A DNA stretch of 64,000 nucleotides from Tetrastigma voinierianum. Taxonomy: Eukaryota > Streptophyta > Magnoliopsida > Vitales > Vitaceae. Below the pieces are notes generated by a model. The model saw only the letters and a list, made by a program, of their open reading frames with translations. It was not told the origin of the DNA and did no database searches. The translations under genes were made by a program, and so were the position numbers. Shown in pieces: positions 22,476-32,819 of the stretch. How positions within the stretch are numbered: position 1 is the stretch's first letter; the number at the start of each line of letters is the position of its first letter. The stretch spans positions 3,162,001-3,226,000 of the forward strand of contig JAEQBH010000193.1 in NCBI GenBank assembly GCA_016808115.1, in the 5' to 3' direction.

Positions 22476-22810
22476 TGTGGAGTGGTACTTATGCTTGAGA
22501 GGTTCTCCCACCTATCAAGTCGGTTTTTTGGGTTGGACTCTTCTATTAGGCTTGAGTACTTATCATTGGTGCTTTCATTGACAGTTAGTATGTAGTGGGA
22601 AAGAGGCTGCACAGTGCCTTAAGAGAGGTCAAAGTAGAGAGAGAACTATCTAGAGTGGAAGTGACTATAATGTAGAGCTACTCTACAGGGGTGAGTATTA
22701 ATGATACAATTGCACAAGTAATTGAGGAGTGATACTTAAGCTGGAGAGGTTCTCCCACCTACCATATCGGTCTTTTATGAGGCTCTCCTATTAGACTTTG
22801 GTACCTATCA
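22476..22810 (+). mobile_element. Very small TRIM-like repeat pair
   Basis: Direct repeats of 90 bp (22476-22565) and 88 bp (22723-22810) both start TG-GGAGTG-TACTTA, share GAGAGGTTCTCCCACCTA and end TATCA. The first is followed at once by TTGGTGCTTTCATTGACAG, placed like a primer-binding site. The 157-bp interior has no coding capacity. No clear polypurine tract or TSD is seen (flanks GAAAT and CACAT), so this could also be a chance duplication of a cellular segment. Confidence 0.45.
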
Positions 22811-22994
22811 CACATCCAACATACTATAAATCACACCAGCCACCTTTGCTTCCCTATGAAGCCAAGGCCTGCATGACTCTTTCTCTGTGTGTGTAACTGA
22901 AATTTTCTCACCATTTGAATTCATTTCTTGCATGAGATTGAAATAAATAAATTGTAAGTAATAAACTGGCCTATGACAAGCCATTATTTTTTAA

Positions 22995-23494
22995 TGTGTG
23001 AGTTCTGTATTGCTTAGTATTATTTGAAGAGCAAAGCATTTATTGATCTAAAAACAATTCATCAATAATCAAAGGACCAAATAAATGTATTAAAAATTGA
23101 AACTTTATTGAAATAATGAAACATATCAATTTTTACTGAGTAGAAAACATATCTAGCATGGATCCAGAATTATTGGAGACCATAAGTCTCCACAAATCTA
23201 TAAGAGATGAGATAAAAGAAAAGCTAGGGTTGAAGATCGGTCTTTCCTTCTCCCTTTCATGTGTTCTACAAAACCCCTTAATATATATATATATATATAT
23301 ATATATAGCACAATAGAACAATTGAGCTTTGGTCCAATGGGCTTACAAAAACAAAGGAAAAGATAGAACCATGGGCCCATAGCTAGTTAATATTAAATCA
23401 TCCCATAAATAGCTCATAATTAACATGGATAATTACACAATAGAAAATGGTAACATGATTATGCTTAGTCCATAATTAATAAATTGATCCAACA
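22995..23494 (-). repeat. C1 3' LTR
   Basis: On minus it starts TGTTGGATCAATTT right after the purine tract at about 23495-23506. It contains a (TA)n run at 23280-23307. The far end near 22995 is a guess based on a CA end and normal copia LTR length. Confidence 0.6.
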
Positions 23495-24003
23495 TTCTTC
23501 CACTTTGACGACATAATTATAACTCAAATGCTTTCACGATAAATATACATATTCATAACCAATCATATACAATTAACATACTGAGAGGATACATAAATTG
23601 TACATACTCAGGCGCTACTAATCAAAATCATAACTCAAATGCTTCCAAAAGAGACTTACATAACCATAATCAATCATATACAATTAGGTGTATAAATCAA
23701 GAGGATGCATAAATCGTACATAATTAGGTGCAACTAATCTATAAGCATTACAATGACAAGAGTATTGATTCAGTAAGAAGAAAAACATCATTATGTCATT
23801 CATCTGGTCAAAATGACACAAAATCATAAGATAATGATAAACGTCAAAATGTGCATGTAATAAAGAAAAAATATGAGCTTTCATTACAAAATACATGAAA
23901 AAGGAAAAACTCCTACTAAAACAAAGAGTCTAGGCTCTTAACAATCCCATGCGGATGACATGTTCTTGAAACATACAAATAGGTAAGCCTTTAGTTAGTG
24001 GGT

Positions 24004-25950
24004 CTACCAACATGCTAGTTGTAGGCGTGTATTCAACTGAAATAAGGGACTTTTCAACTCTCTCTTTAACAAATAGAATTTTACATCAATGTCCTTAAAG
24101 CGAAAAGTGCTCCTAGTGTTTCTAGAGAAAGATACATATGTGAAATTATCACAAAACAATTTCAACAGTCTAAAAATGGAGTAAACGACCCCTAAAGTTG
24201 AAATGAAGTTTTGCAACCATATTGCATAACAAGTATCCTCATAATAGGCCACATACTCTACCTCTATAGTAAAAGCTGTAAGTGTCTGTTTGACACTTTT
24301 CCTTGAAACAACTCCTTCAGCCATCATAAAGATATAACCATAAGTGGACTTTTTATCATCCACGTAGCCTACATAATCAGAATCGTTAAAACCAACCACC
24401 TCAAGAGTGTCGGTTCGCCATTATGTAAACATGAGATCATTAGTACCCTAAAGATACCTTAAAACTTTCTTAGCCACTTTTTAGTGGCTTTGACCAAGAT
24501 CACTCAAATACCTACCCAAAACATCGACAACAAAATCAATATCAAGGCGTGTGCATACTTGAGCATATATTAGGTTGCCCACAACTGAAGAATAAGGGAT
24601 TGCTTTCATATGATCTCTCTCAATATCATTATGAGGACATTGGCCTTTGGAAAATCTGTCACCATTTACAATTGGTGCCTTACCAGAAGAACATGATTGC
24701 ATGTTGAACGTTATATTAGGTTGCCCACAACTGAAGAATAAGGGACTACTTTCATTTGATCTCTCTCAATATCATTATGAGGACATTGGCCTTTGGAAAT
24801 CTGTTACCGTTTACAATTGTTGCCTTACAGAAGAACGTGGTTGCATATTGAACATTTTTGAAATGCATTCAATATACGTTTATTGAGACAATCTCAGAAA
24901 TCCACTAGGTTTATCGTGAAGTATCTATATGCCCAAGACATAAGATGCTTCACCAAGATCATTCATATCAAAATGGCTAAACAATAATTGTTTTGTCTTA
25001 ATCAATAGATCAGTATCATTGGCTATGAGCAAAATATCATCAACATATAAAACCAAGAATATGTATTTGTTCCCACTAACCTTCATATATATGCATTGAT
25101 CAACGATATTCTCTTTAAAACCATTAGCAGTGACAACTTCATCAAACTTGAGATACCATTGCCTAGAAGCCTACTTTAGACCATAACTGATTTATGAAGT
25201 TTACACACCATGTGTTCCTTACCAACTTCCTCAAAACTAGTAGGTTGAGACAATGTAAACATCCTCAACTAAGTCTCCATTCAAGAAGGATTGTCCTCAC
25301 ATCCATAACCAATTAAACTCGATCAAAATGAGCCACTATAGTCACGTAATAATAATCAGTGAATCTTTTTGTTGAACATGGGAGTTTTCTATAAAGATCA
25401 ATATGTACACCAGTTCAACTGTAATATGATACCTAATCATTTATATCTTTAACGTCATTTAGTATAGTGATGTGACAATTTGTTTGCCACAGGCCTCATG
25501 TATGTATCTGGAAATGAACTGTGATAACATTCTATGACATGATCATCATCTTTCATTGCATCAATCCGGGGAAGTTGGATTTAGGACTAACAATGGCTTC
25601 TTTGTAGGTAGTTGGATCGGATACATCACCCACATCATACTCATGCTCCTGCATATAGACAATGTAGTCATATGAAATTAGAGGCCTACGCGCCCTCTCT
25701 GACCTCCTCAAGGGTATGCCCATGACTACATCTAAGGCTTTTGGGTATACTTCCTCAATTGGTTCATTATCAGGAGTGGCTATTGGATGCTAGTCAACAA
25801 CAGGTTAAGAGATCAAAGCGGAAGTGATAGGCACAAGAATAAAAACTGGGTGTTCATTGAACACAATTTCTCTTAGCCCTAGGCTTGTACTAATATCATC
25901 CTCAAAATTGATAGCTCAATCTGACTCAATCACTCTAGTGGTGTGCGACA
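24004..25950 (-). pseudogene. C1 reverse transcriptase and RNase H relic
   Basis: RNase H at 24004-24399 is clear: GFNDSDYVGYVDDKKSTYGY (copia G-[YF]-x-D-[AS]-D-[YW]-A-G-x-x-D-D-R-K-S-T), then EVEYVAYYE and AIWLQNFIS. The end of RT at 24481-24640 reads PYSSVVGNLIYAQVCTRLDI, then the LGRYLSDLG motif. Further upstream to about 25950 only short traces remain (for example the region around 25020-25060 answering to the YVDDIL motif, and copia RT's entry near 25900). A 146-bp tandem duplication disrupts the frame at 24571-24862. Confidence 0.8.
24571..24862. repeat. 146-bp tandem duplication within C1 RT
   Basis: The phrase TAGGTTGCCCACAACTGAAG begins at 24571 and again at 24717. The copies run to TGTTGAACGTTA and ATTGAACATTTT respectively, with a handful of differences. 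Confidence 0.9.
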
Positions 25951-26940
25951 AGCAATAAAACCAGGAGCCTCTTGATTCTACACAATAACCAATAAAGTAC
26001 CCATTGATGGCCTTGGGATCAAATTTCTTGGATTGTGGGTTGTACGGTCTAACTTCCACTTTGCAACCCTAAACATGGAAATGGCAAAGGCTAGGCTTCT
26101 TATGTGACCATAGCTCATATGGAGTTTTAGGAACAGACTTACCAGACACTTGGTTCAAAATAAAAGCTGAAATTTTCAAAGCTTCACCCCATAAGAACTT
26201 GGGTAGTGAAGAATTAACAAACATACATCGCATCATATCAAAAAGTGTGCGATTCCTCCTCCCGCAATCCCATTCTGTCGAGGAGTACCATGCATTGTAT
26301 GCTGAGCATCATTGCCACATTCTTGAAGGTACTTTGCAAATGGTTTAGGGTTGCGTCCTGTCTCGTCATATCTACCATAATACTCACCACATCTGTCAGA
26401 ATGAACCACTTTGATCTTCTTACCTTATTGGAGCTCAACTTTTCTTTGAAAGCTTTGAAAGCCTCCAACGAGTCAAACTTTTCATGAATGAGCTTGAAAA
26501 AACCATATCAGGAATGATCATCAATGAACGTGATGAAATATTTATGACTACCCATAGTAGGAGGGGTGAATGACCTACAAATATATGTATGAATAACCCC
26601 AAGAAACTCGGTGCATTTGTCAACCTTAGTATTCCTAATCTTAATGGTCAATTTACCCTTGATGCAATCAACACAAGTATCAAACTTTGAGAAATCAAGA
26701 CCCGGAAGAATGCCATCCTTAATTAATCTCTCAATTCTATGTCTGAAAATATGACTTAGACGCTTGTGCCAAAGAATAGAAGGCTTTTCATTCAATCTCA
26801 AATGCTTGGTACTACTAATAGTATTAACAATAAGGGTAGCGGAAACAAAAGGCAAAGCAGGCAACTCTAATCTGTAAAGACTCACACAAAGTATTCCATT
26901 TCTAATCAATAAAGAATCTCGATACAATTTAACTTTTCTA
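25951..26940 (-). pseudogene. C1 integrase relic with GAG-pre-integrase region
   Basis: On minus, WHKRLSHIFRHRIERLI and then DTCVDCIKGK give the HHCC zinc-binding set (26660-26780). TPPTMGSHKYFITFIDDHS (about 26508-26580) is the start of the catalytic core with the first Asp in FIDDHS. The core continues in another frame at 26238-26468 (FKEKL, and the region with DNG/GI-type sequence is damaged). The role was cDNA insertion. Confidence 0.8.
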
Positions 26941-27066
26941 GATCAAAAAAAGAAAACTATATCCAAAATAGGTACTAATATCAAATTTCTCTTGATTGAG
27001 GGTATGTACGCCACATCCTGAAATTCCAAAAAATTTTCTATACTAAGTTGCAATCTATAACAACTC

Positions 27067-27390
27067 TCAGAAAAACAACTTGGACTCTTGTACCATCTCC
27101 CATGTACACATATTGCTCCAAACCAGTTGGAATTCTTTGATTATCATTGATTGCATAGAACTACAAGTGTGAATGGTAGCACCACTATCTAACCACCAAG
27201 TAGTAGATGGCACATCAATGACATTGGATTCAAAACAAACATTCACCCAATGATTATCAAATAGCTCATTTTTCTCATTCTTTGAGAACTTTGTATATTT
27301 CTTGCTAATAGCGTCCAAGAATTCTTTTGCATTCTCAGTCTTAGGAATGTTTTCATAAGTAAAGTCCTCCATATGATTCTCCATGATCAT
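27067..27390 (-). pseudogene. C1 gag fragment joined to protease
   Basis: The N-terminal 45 residues look like copia gag (AKEFLDAISKKYTKFSKNEK). The frame then jumps directly to the protease start STTWWLDSGATIHTCSSMQ with the catalytic D-S-G-A. The gag middle and zinc knuckle are absent, so an internal deletion has fused gag to protease. Confidence 0.75.
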
Positions 27391-27400
27391 TAAACAACAA

Positions 27401-28029
27401 CTATTGAATGCTCTAATTCACATGGAACTTTTTCTCATTTAGAGGAGCTCTGTCATTGGGTTTTTTGGGAGCTAACTGAGGCTGAGTTCATTTATGTTGT
27501 CAAGTTGTCACGGGATTCAAGCCGTGTATGTTATTATTAAGTTTGTGATGGAGAAATGAGGAAGAGCTCAAAGCTGAAGAATAAATAAGAGAGTAATGTA
27601 AAAAATACATTTAAATTACTTCATCCTTTGGCTTACCAAATCACCCACAAAAGTGGTCACTAAATGCTAAAGTCTATAAAATTAAAAAAAGACTCATACA
27701 CAAGTAAGAGCAATTCACTAACCATCACAACCAAATGCATCAATTTCCTACCGATAGGGCAGTAAAATTGTGCAGTTCATGACACTTAATGAAATCTCTT
27801 CACCAAACTAAGCATCTTACCAAATAATAAAGTCACCGATAGAACAACTTCACTATTCGTATGAATCTTAGCAAAATTGATGTGCAAAACGAGAGAAATT
27901 AGAAGTGCAACATCAATTCTAAAAATATTCGAAATATTTAAACTCATGAGAGGCAAGTTCATAAGCATTCAATATTTCTCAATTTTACCCAAATGCAAGA
28001 AAATAATTTTATTCACAACATGATGCTAT
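27401..28029. other. No gene seen between C1 and T1
   Basis: AT-rich sequence lacking a recognisable protein, LTR or repeat. By position it should contain the 3' part of T1 or its LTR and any missing part of C1, but I cannot show either. Confidence 0.4.
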
Positions 28030-28034
28030 AAATA

Positions 28035-28835
28035 ATCCCAAATATCATAAACATAAATTGAAATGTGGTCAAGCACTTGTAATCTTTTCCCATCCAATGC
28101 TTCGAGTTCCATTATCATGGCCTCATTTTATTCTTGAGGATTAAGGTCATTATGTCCGGATACTCTTAGAGAAGGAACTACCACCTCCATTGGAAGCACT
28201 GCATCCTGTCCATATGTTAGAGAGTAAGGAATTACCTCTGTAGAATCTCTTTTAGAAGTTCTATAAGCCAATAAGGTCTCAGATAAAATTCTATGCCAAT
28301 CTCTGGGATTGTCCTCTAGCATCTTCTCCAGGATGTTTATCAACACCTTATTAGAAGCTTCTACTTGCCCATTTTCTTGAGCATAAAATGGAGTAGATCT
28401 GATGAGTTGAATGCCATAGTCATTGGAAAAATAAGTCATCTCATCCCCAGTGAACATGGTGCCTTGGTCAGTTGTAATGGATTGAGGACTTCCAAACCTA
28501 TGAATGATTTGTTCCTTGATGAATCGATCAAGCATCCTTTTTGCTCTACTTCCTTTCTTTTAAGGGTACCGCTTCACCGACGGTAAAGTAGTCCAGCAAC
28601 TAAGATGAAGTTATGTCCTTAGGATGAAGTTAGGTAAATTTTCCCAATTAAGTCCATCGTCCATCGTCTAAAAGGCCATGGTTTCATAATTGAGTGGAGT
28701 TCCACAGCTGATATCCTCTGTATGCTGCCATATTTTTTACACTGTTGGCAACCCTTGAAGTAATTGATGCAATCACTTAGGATTGTTGGAAAAAAATATC
28801 CATGTCTTCTAATCAACCATCGCATTTTTATCCCG
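28035..28835 (-). pseudogene. T1 integrase relic
   Basis: The zinc-binding part at 28619-28825 reads RRHGYFFPTILSDC then GCQQCKKYG and WPFRRWTMDLIG. The core at 28128-28535 gives HRFGSPQSITTDQGTMFTG (second catalytic Asp in TTDQG), then YAQENGQVEASNK with the catalytic Glu, then DNPRDWHRILSETLLAYRTS and LTYGQDAVLPMEV. It continues past 28128 with a stop to about 28035. The long open frame at the core makes it one of the better kept T1 parts. Confidence 0.88.
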
Positions 28836-28969
28836 ACTTAATGGGCTCCACAAACCCCTTCATGAACTTGCTTCATCACTTCCATACTGTTTGGGAAGGA
28901 TAGGCATCTGAGCAGTAACCCATCAAGCCCCTTTCTGTACAATTCCCTTCCATTAGGACGAAGTTCTGT

Positions 28970-29625
28970 GATTAAGCTTTCACCCTATGGGGAACCTGCA
29001 TGTTAGGATCTTCTAAATACTCTTTGATCTTAATTCTCCAATCTCTTGCAACATTTGCATTTGTATTAATGACCTCTAATCTTATTCCCCTTTCATAAAT
29101 TGAGGGGTGATTCTTCTTTCCTATCACAATGTGCTTATGAGTAAATTCTTCGCTTATCTTCACACCTGAGGCTATTTGTGCTAGCTTATCTGCCCCCCAA
29201 TTAGATTCCCTAGTCATATATTCAAAATCCATAGAATGAAAAGAATCTAACAATTGAGTGGAAGCAGTATAATAAGGAGTAAACAATAAGTTGTTGCATT
29301 TATATTCCCCTGTTAGCTGTCGAAGTACTAATTGAGAGTTCCTAATAATGTGTACCTCTTATGCTCCAAGTTCCATTAAGATCTCCAAGCTGATCACTAA
29401 AGCCTCATATTCAGCTTGATTGTTGGTGCACTTGAAGGCCAAGTTGAAAGATAGGGTAGCCTTTATCCCTTTTAGTGAAATGATTACTATCCCAGCTCTA
29501 ACGGATTTCTCCTTGCTAGAGCCATCAAACTTAAGAATCCATGGCCGCCTTTCTACTTCATATATCCCCAATTCCACATCCTTTTTTGGTTGGATTTCTA
29601 ATGAATGATGATTAGCCATAAAGTT
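28970..29625 (-). pseudogene. T1 second (archaeal-type) RNase H
   Basis: The segment PWILKFDGSSKEKSVRAGIV opens the domain (first catalytic Asp in FDGS). CTNNQAEYEALVISLEI carries the Glu. RNSQLVLRQLTGEY follows after a stop, where the family usually has D-S-Q-L; here the Asp appears as Asn. The domain ends with SNWGADKLAQIASG (last Asp). This domain order after the normal RNase H is typical of plant Tat elements. One stop at about 29360 splits it. Confidence 0.85.
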
Positions 29626-29629
29626 AGTT

Positions 29630-30900
29630 AAAGTTTACCCCTTGACTGATTTATGTGGAAAATAGACCAAGGCAAACTCTGACAAAGTAAGGGACCATTT
29701 GTCGATTCGTCTAATGATTAAGGATTGACTTAGCATGTATTTCAGCAAGTCAGTTTGAGAGACCACATACACTTGAGACTTGATCAAGTAATGTCTCAAT
29801 TTCGTACATGCAAGTATAAGGCCAAACACAACTTCTCAATGGGTGTATACCTTGTTTCTATTAAATTTAGGACTCTATTGAAATAGTAAACAACTTGCTC
29901 ATGGCCTTTGGCATTATTTTATGCCAGAAGGCATCCTATGGACTTTTTTGGCAATTTGATAGATAGAGTTTCGAAAGGGCAACCTTCAACTAAGGGCATT
30001 AAAAACAAAGTGGGTTTAGAAAGTTAACTGAATTCCACAAAAGCTATTCAAAAGTTGTTTCTCTCATTTAAACTCTTCCACTTCTTTTAGCTTGATTAGG
30101 TTAAAGAATACCTTAGTCTTCCTTGCTAGATTAGAGATGAACCTCCTTAAATAGTTCACTCAATTCCAAGAACTCGTTCTTCTTATTTTGAGGAGCCTCG
30201 CCGAAATGATGGCCTCGCTTGGCTTTCGATCAACTTCACTTTCTTCAGAACTTAAACCCTGAAAATTTATGGCTTTGAAACTCCGTATAATATTTGAGTG
30301 GATTGAGTTTCGCGGATGAAGTCTCATACTTTCAAACTTTTCCCTAAATGATTCACATGTCGTGGCCTTCCTTAGATTTAATCCATAATATCATCTATAA
30401 ATCTCCATGGTGCCTAACATATCATGAAAGATGGCATTCATAGCCCTTAGTAAGTTGGCACCATCATTTCAAACCAAAAAGGCATGACTAGCTGTTCAAA
30501 CGCTCCATGAACTAGGATGCACTAAGCAAGGGCCTTGAGATATATCATCAATAACAATTAGGATTTGGTTATACCCAAAGAAACTGTTCATAAAGGATAA
30601 TAATTCGTTATATACAGTAGAATCAATTAACATGTCAACAATAGGCATTACATACATGTCTTTAAGAGTGGCAACATTTAAATCCCTAAAGTCTACACAA
30701 ACTCTAAGTTTCCCATTCTTTTTCATTAATGGGACAATATTTGCCAACCACTGCACATACCTTGTAGGTTTGATGAATTTAGCCTTCAAAAGCTTCTCAA
30801 TTTCCTCTTTCACCTTCAGCTTTACCTCCTTGGACATTCTTCTGGGTGGTTGCTGAAAAGGGTGAAACCTCCATTGATAGGCAAATCCGTGTTCCGCTTT
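29630..30900 (-). pseudogene. T1 reverse transcriptase and RNase H relic
   Basis: RT at 30496-30837: KVKEEIEKLLKAKFIKPTRY, WLANIVPLMKKNGKLRVCVD, FRDLNVATLKDMYVMPI, FGYNQILI (the catalytic palm; the first Asp site is altered near NSFFGYNQ). The second palm and thumb are scattered over 29900-30490. RNase H at 29635-29829 shows ACTKLRHYLIKSQVYVVSQT and RIDKWSLTLSEF (family: R-x-x-[KR]W...L.EFD). Stops are frequent. Confidence 0.8.
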
Positions 30901-31664
30901 AAGCTTTCTCGTTTAACTCTAGCATCTCGTCTAATTCCAAGCAAAGTGTACTTGAATTCTCAGAGTGTTGCAATAATCCCTTCTTTGAAGTCAGAAGGCA
31001 ACAATGAACTAACATAGGTAATCCTCGGCTCTTTCATAGTGCCGAGGTTCACTTCCTCCATAGGGTCGTGAACTTGAGGTTGCATGTCTTCGAACTTATG
31101 AGAGGCTTGCTCCAAATCCTCCATCTGTATTTCTTCATCTTCTTCATATGCAACATCTTCAAAAATCATCTTAGTCCTACAAGTATCCTAAAGGTGCTCT
31201 TCTTCAATCCTTTCCACAGTCTGCTACACTTTCATTTTGAATATGGCAGTTGCAGCTACTGCCTTTTCTTCTTGAGAGTAATCATTCATCATCGATCTCC
31301 TCGATGATTAGGCCACTCATCGACTTGTAAGGCACGATTGTAGTAACCTTTAGGAGTCTGGCCGACTCCTTTCGAATTTCCACAAAACCCTTTAAGTCTA
31401 TGTATGCTTTTCTTAGGATACCATATTTCCTTATGTTTGTGAACTTGGTAAGACCGAATTCTTGATCATAATACCTAGCTCCCACAAAGCCTGTAGCTGC
31501 CATGAAGGGTTGCTTATCTGCCCGTACCACTTCCACTTCATTACCTTTCCAAAATAGTAAGAACTGATGAAGAGAGGACGACACACACCGGTTGGCATGA
31601 ATCCAAGTCCCTCCCTAACAAAATGTTGTAATTTGGAGTAGAGTCATCATAAAAAAGGCAAGAT
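30901..31664 (-). pseudogene. T1 protease end and protease-RT linker
   Basis: On minus, YNILLGRD-type sequence at about 31605-31630 is the C-terminal protease signature. It is followed by SSLHQFLLFWKGNEVEVVRA, GARYYDQEFGLTKF and a VPYKSMSGLIIEEIDDE stretch (31282-31584). An acidic piece with EDVAYEEDEEIQMEDLEQA (30960-31169) leads towards RT. These linker phrases are characteristic of Tat elements. Their function is unknown. Confidence 0.7.
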
Positions 31665-32329
31665 AGTGCGCTTTGTCGCTAATGGTGATATCTATAGAGA
31701 GATCCAGATATTTAGATATCTTCCAACAACACAACACTGTTTTACTTATCATACTTTTATTTCACTCAGATTCATATGGCATATCTGATTCATTTATTCC
31801 TGTATCACACTTTGATGATTATTCTATTGAGATGAACACTTACATATGTAGTTTGTATGCTACATTCATGTGGTCATTCTGTATCGACTTAGATCTCCAT
31901 CTCAAAGATCAGGTACCTACTCACACACCCCCTCCTCGTGGTCGCAAGCCTTCTACCTCTACTAGATCTTTCTCTATCTTTTTTGACTTGAAAATAGTTG
32001 GCAATGTTAAAGAAACAGTATAACAATTTAAAGAAATAGGGATTTCATCTATCATTAAGGCCTCCGAGTCCATCACTTCATCTACATTGCTCATTTACTC
32101 CATATCCTTAGTAGCTTTCATCTCAAACTTTGTTTTTTCCAAGCTAGGAACAATTCCTTCCTTTAATTTTTCTAACTCCATGGCATCTTCCTTTTGGATT
32201 TCCATAAGTACATTAATGAGTTGCCTTCATTCAAGGTTTTGCCTCAATCCTCCTTCTAGGTCTCGACAACCTTTGGAGGAATTTTTTATGTTGTACCATG
32301 CTACCTTGACTGTGTAGAGAAACCACAGG
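31665..32329. other. Poorly coding part of T1
   Basis: Between the protease end and the repeat-bearing linker. I could not find the protease active site here. The plus-strand open frame at 31673-32023 lacks any recognised motif. An unrecognised small insertion is possible. Confidence 0.35.
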
Positions 32330-32814
32330 AGGAATGATACACCTCATAGGCTTTTCATTCTCTACAACCTCCTCCCTTAGAGAACTAGGTCTACCTCTTG
32401 GAAAAACAAGTTTGGTTGGAGAAAAATGTCTTTCTCTTGCCAGATTCATTGGAGAAGTGAAGTTGTCTACAATCTTCTCTCTTGAGGAAAAGAATTTACC
32501 TCTTGGAGAAGTGAAGCTTCGTGAACTTCATTCTATAATTGAGAAACGGGTCCACCTTGGAAACATAGTACCCATGGGGATAAACATACCCTTTCCTCCA
32601 TTTCCTTTGGAGAATTTACTATCCCTGCAATCTTATCATTTAAAGGAGTGAATTTACCCCTTGGGGAAAAAGCTTTTTTTCTTAAGGAACATTCTCTAAA
32701 CTCGCCTGCATCATTCTCCCTTGGGGAAATGAACCTACCTCATGGAGGAGTGAGGAGTGAGCCTTTCTACAACCTTTTCTCCATGAGGAACAAATTCTTC
32801 TAGGGAATTCGTCT
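32330..32814 (-). repeat. Degenerate repeats in the T1 gag-protease linker
   Basis: On plus the phrases CCTCTTGGAGAAGTGAAG, CTTGAGGAAAAGAATTTACC, CCCTTGGGGAAATGAACC recur at about 50-65-bp spacing. On minus they encode a recurring pattern around F-x-[SP]-[PR]-[RKMH]-G-[RKE] with SSREE/SLREE between, best seen at 32231-32480. S2 interrupts the run at 32819/32820. Confidence 0.6.
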
Positions 32815-32819
32815 TGCCT

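Larger units (their letters stand above)
22995..27400 (-). mobile_element. Truncated Ty1/copia element C1
   Basis: On minus the order is gag/protease (27.4 kb), integrase (26.9-25.9 kb), RT and RNase H (25.9-24.0 kb), a polypurine tract AAAGTGGAAGAA, and a 3' LTR starting TGTTGGATCAATTT at 23494. Integrase before RT is diagnostic of copia. I find no 5' LTR to the right of 27.4 kb, and the middle of gag is missing, so the copy is truncated. All frames are broken. Confidence 0.85.

Noticed and set aside
31673..32023. 116-codon plus-strand frame
   Set aside because: It runs against the T1 coding strand, has no motif, and its Pro-rich end comes from low-complexity sequence.
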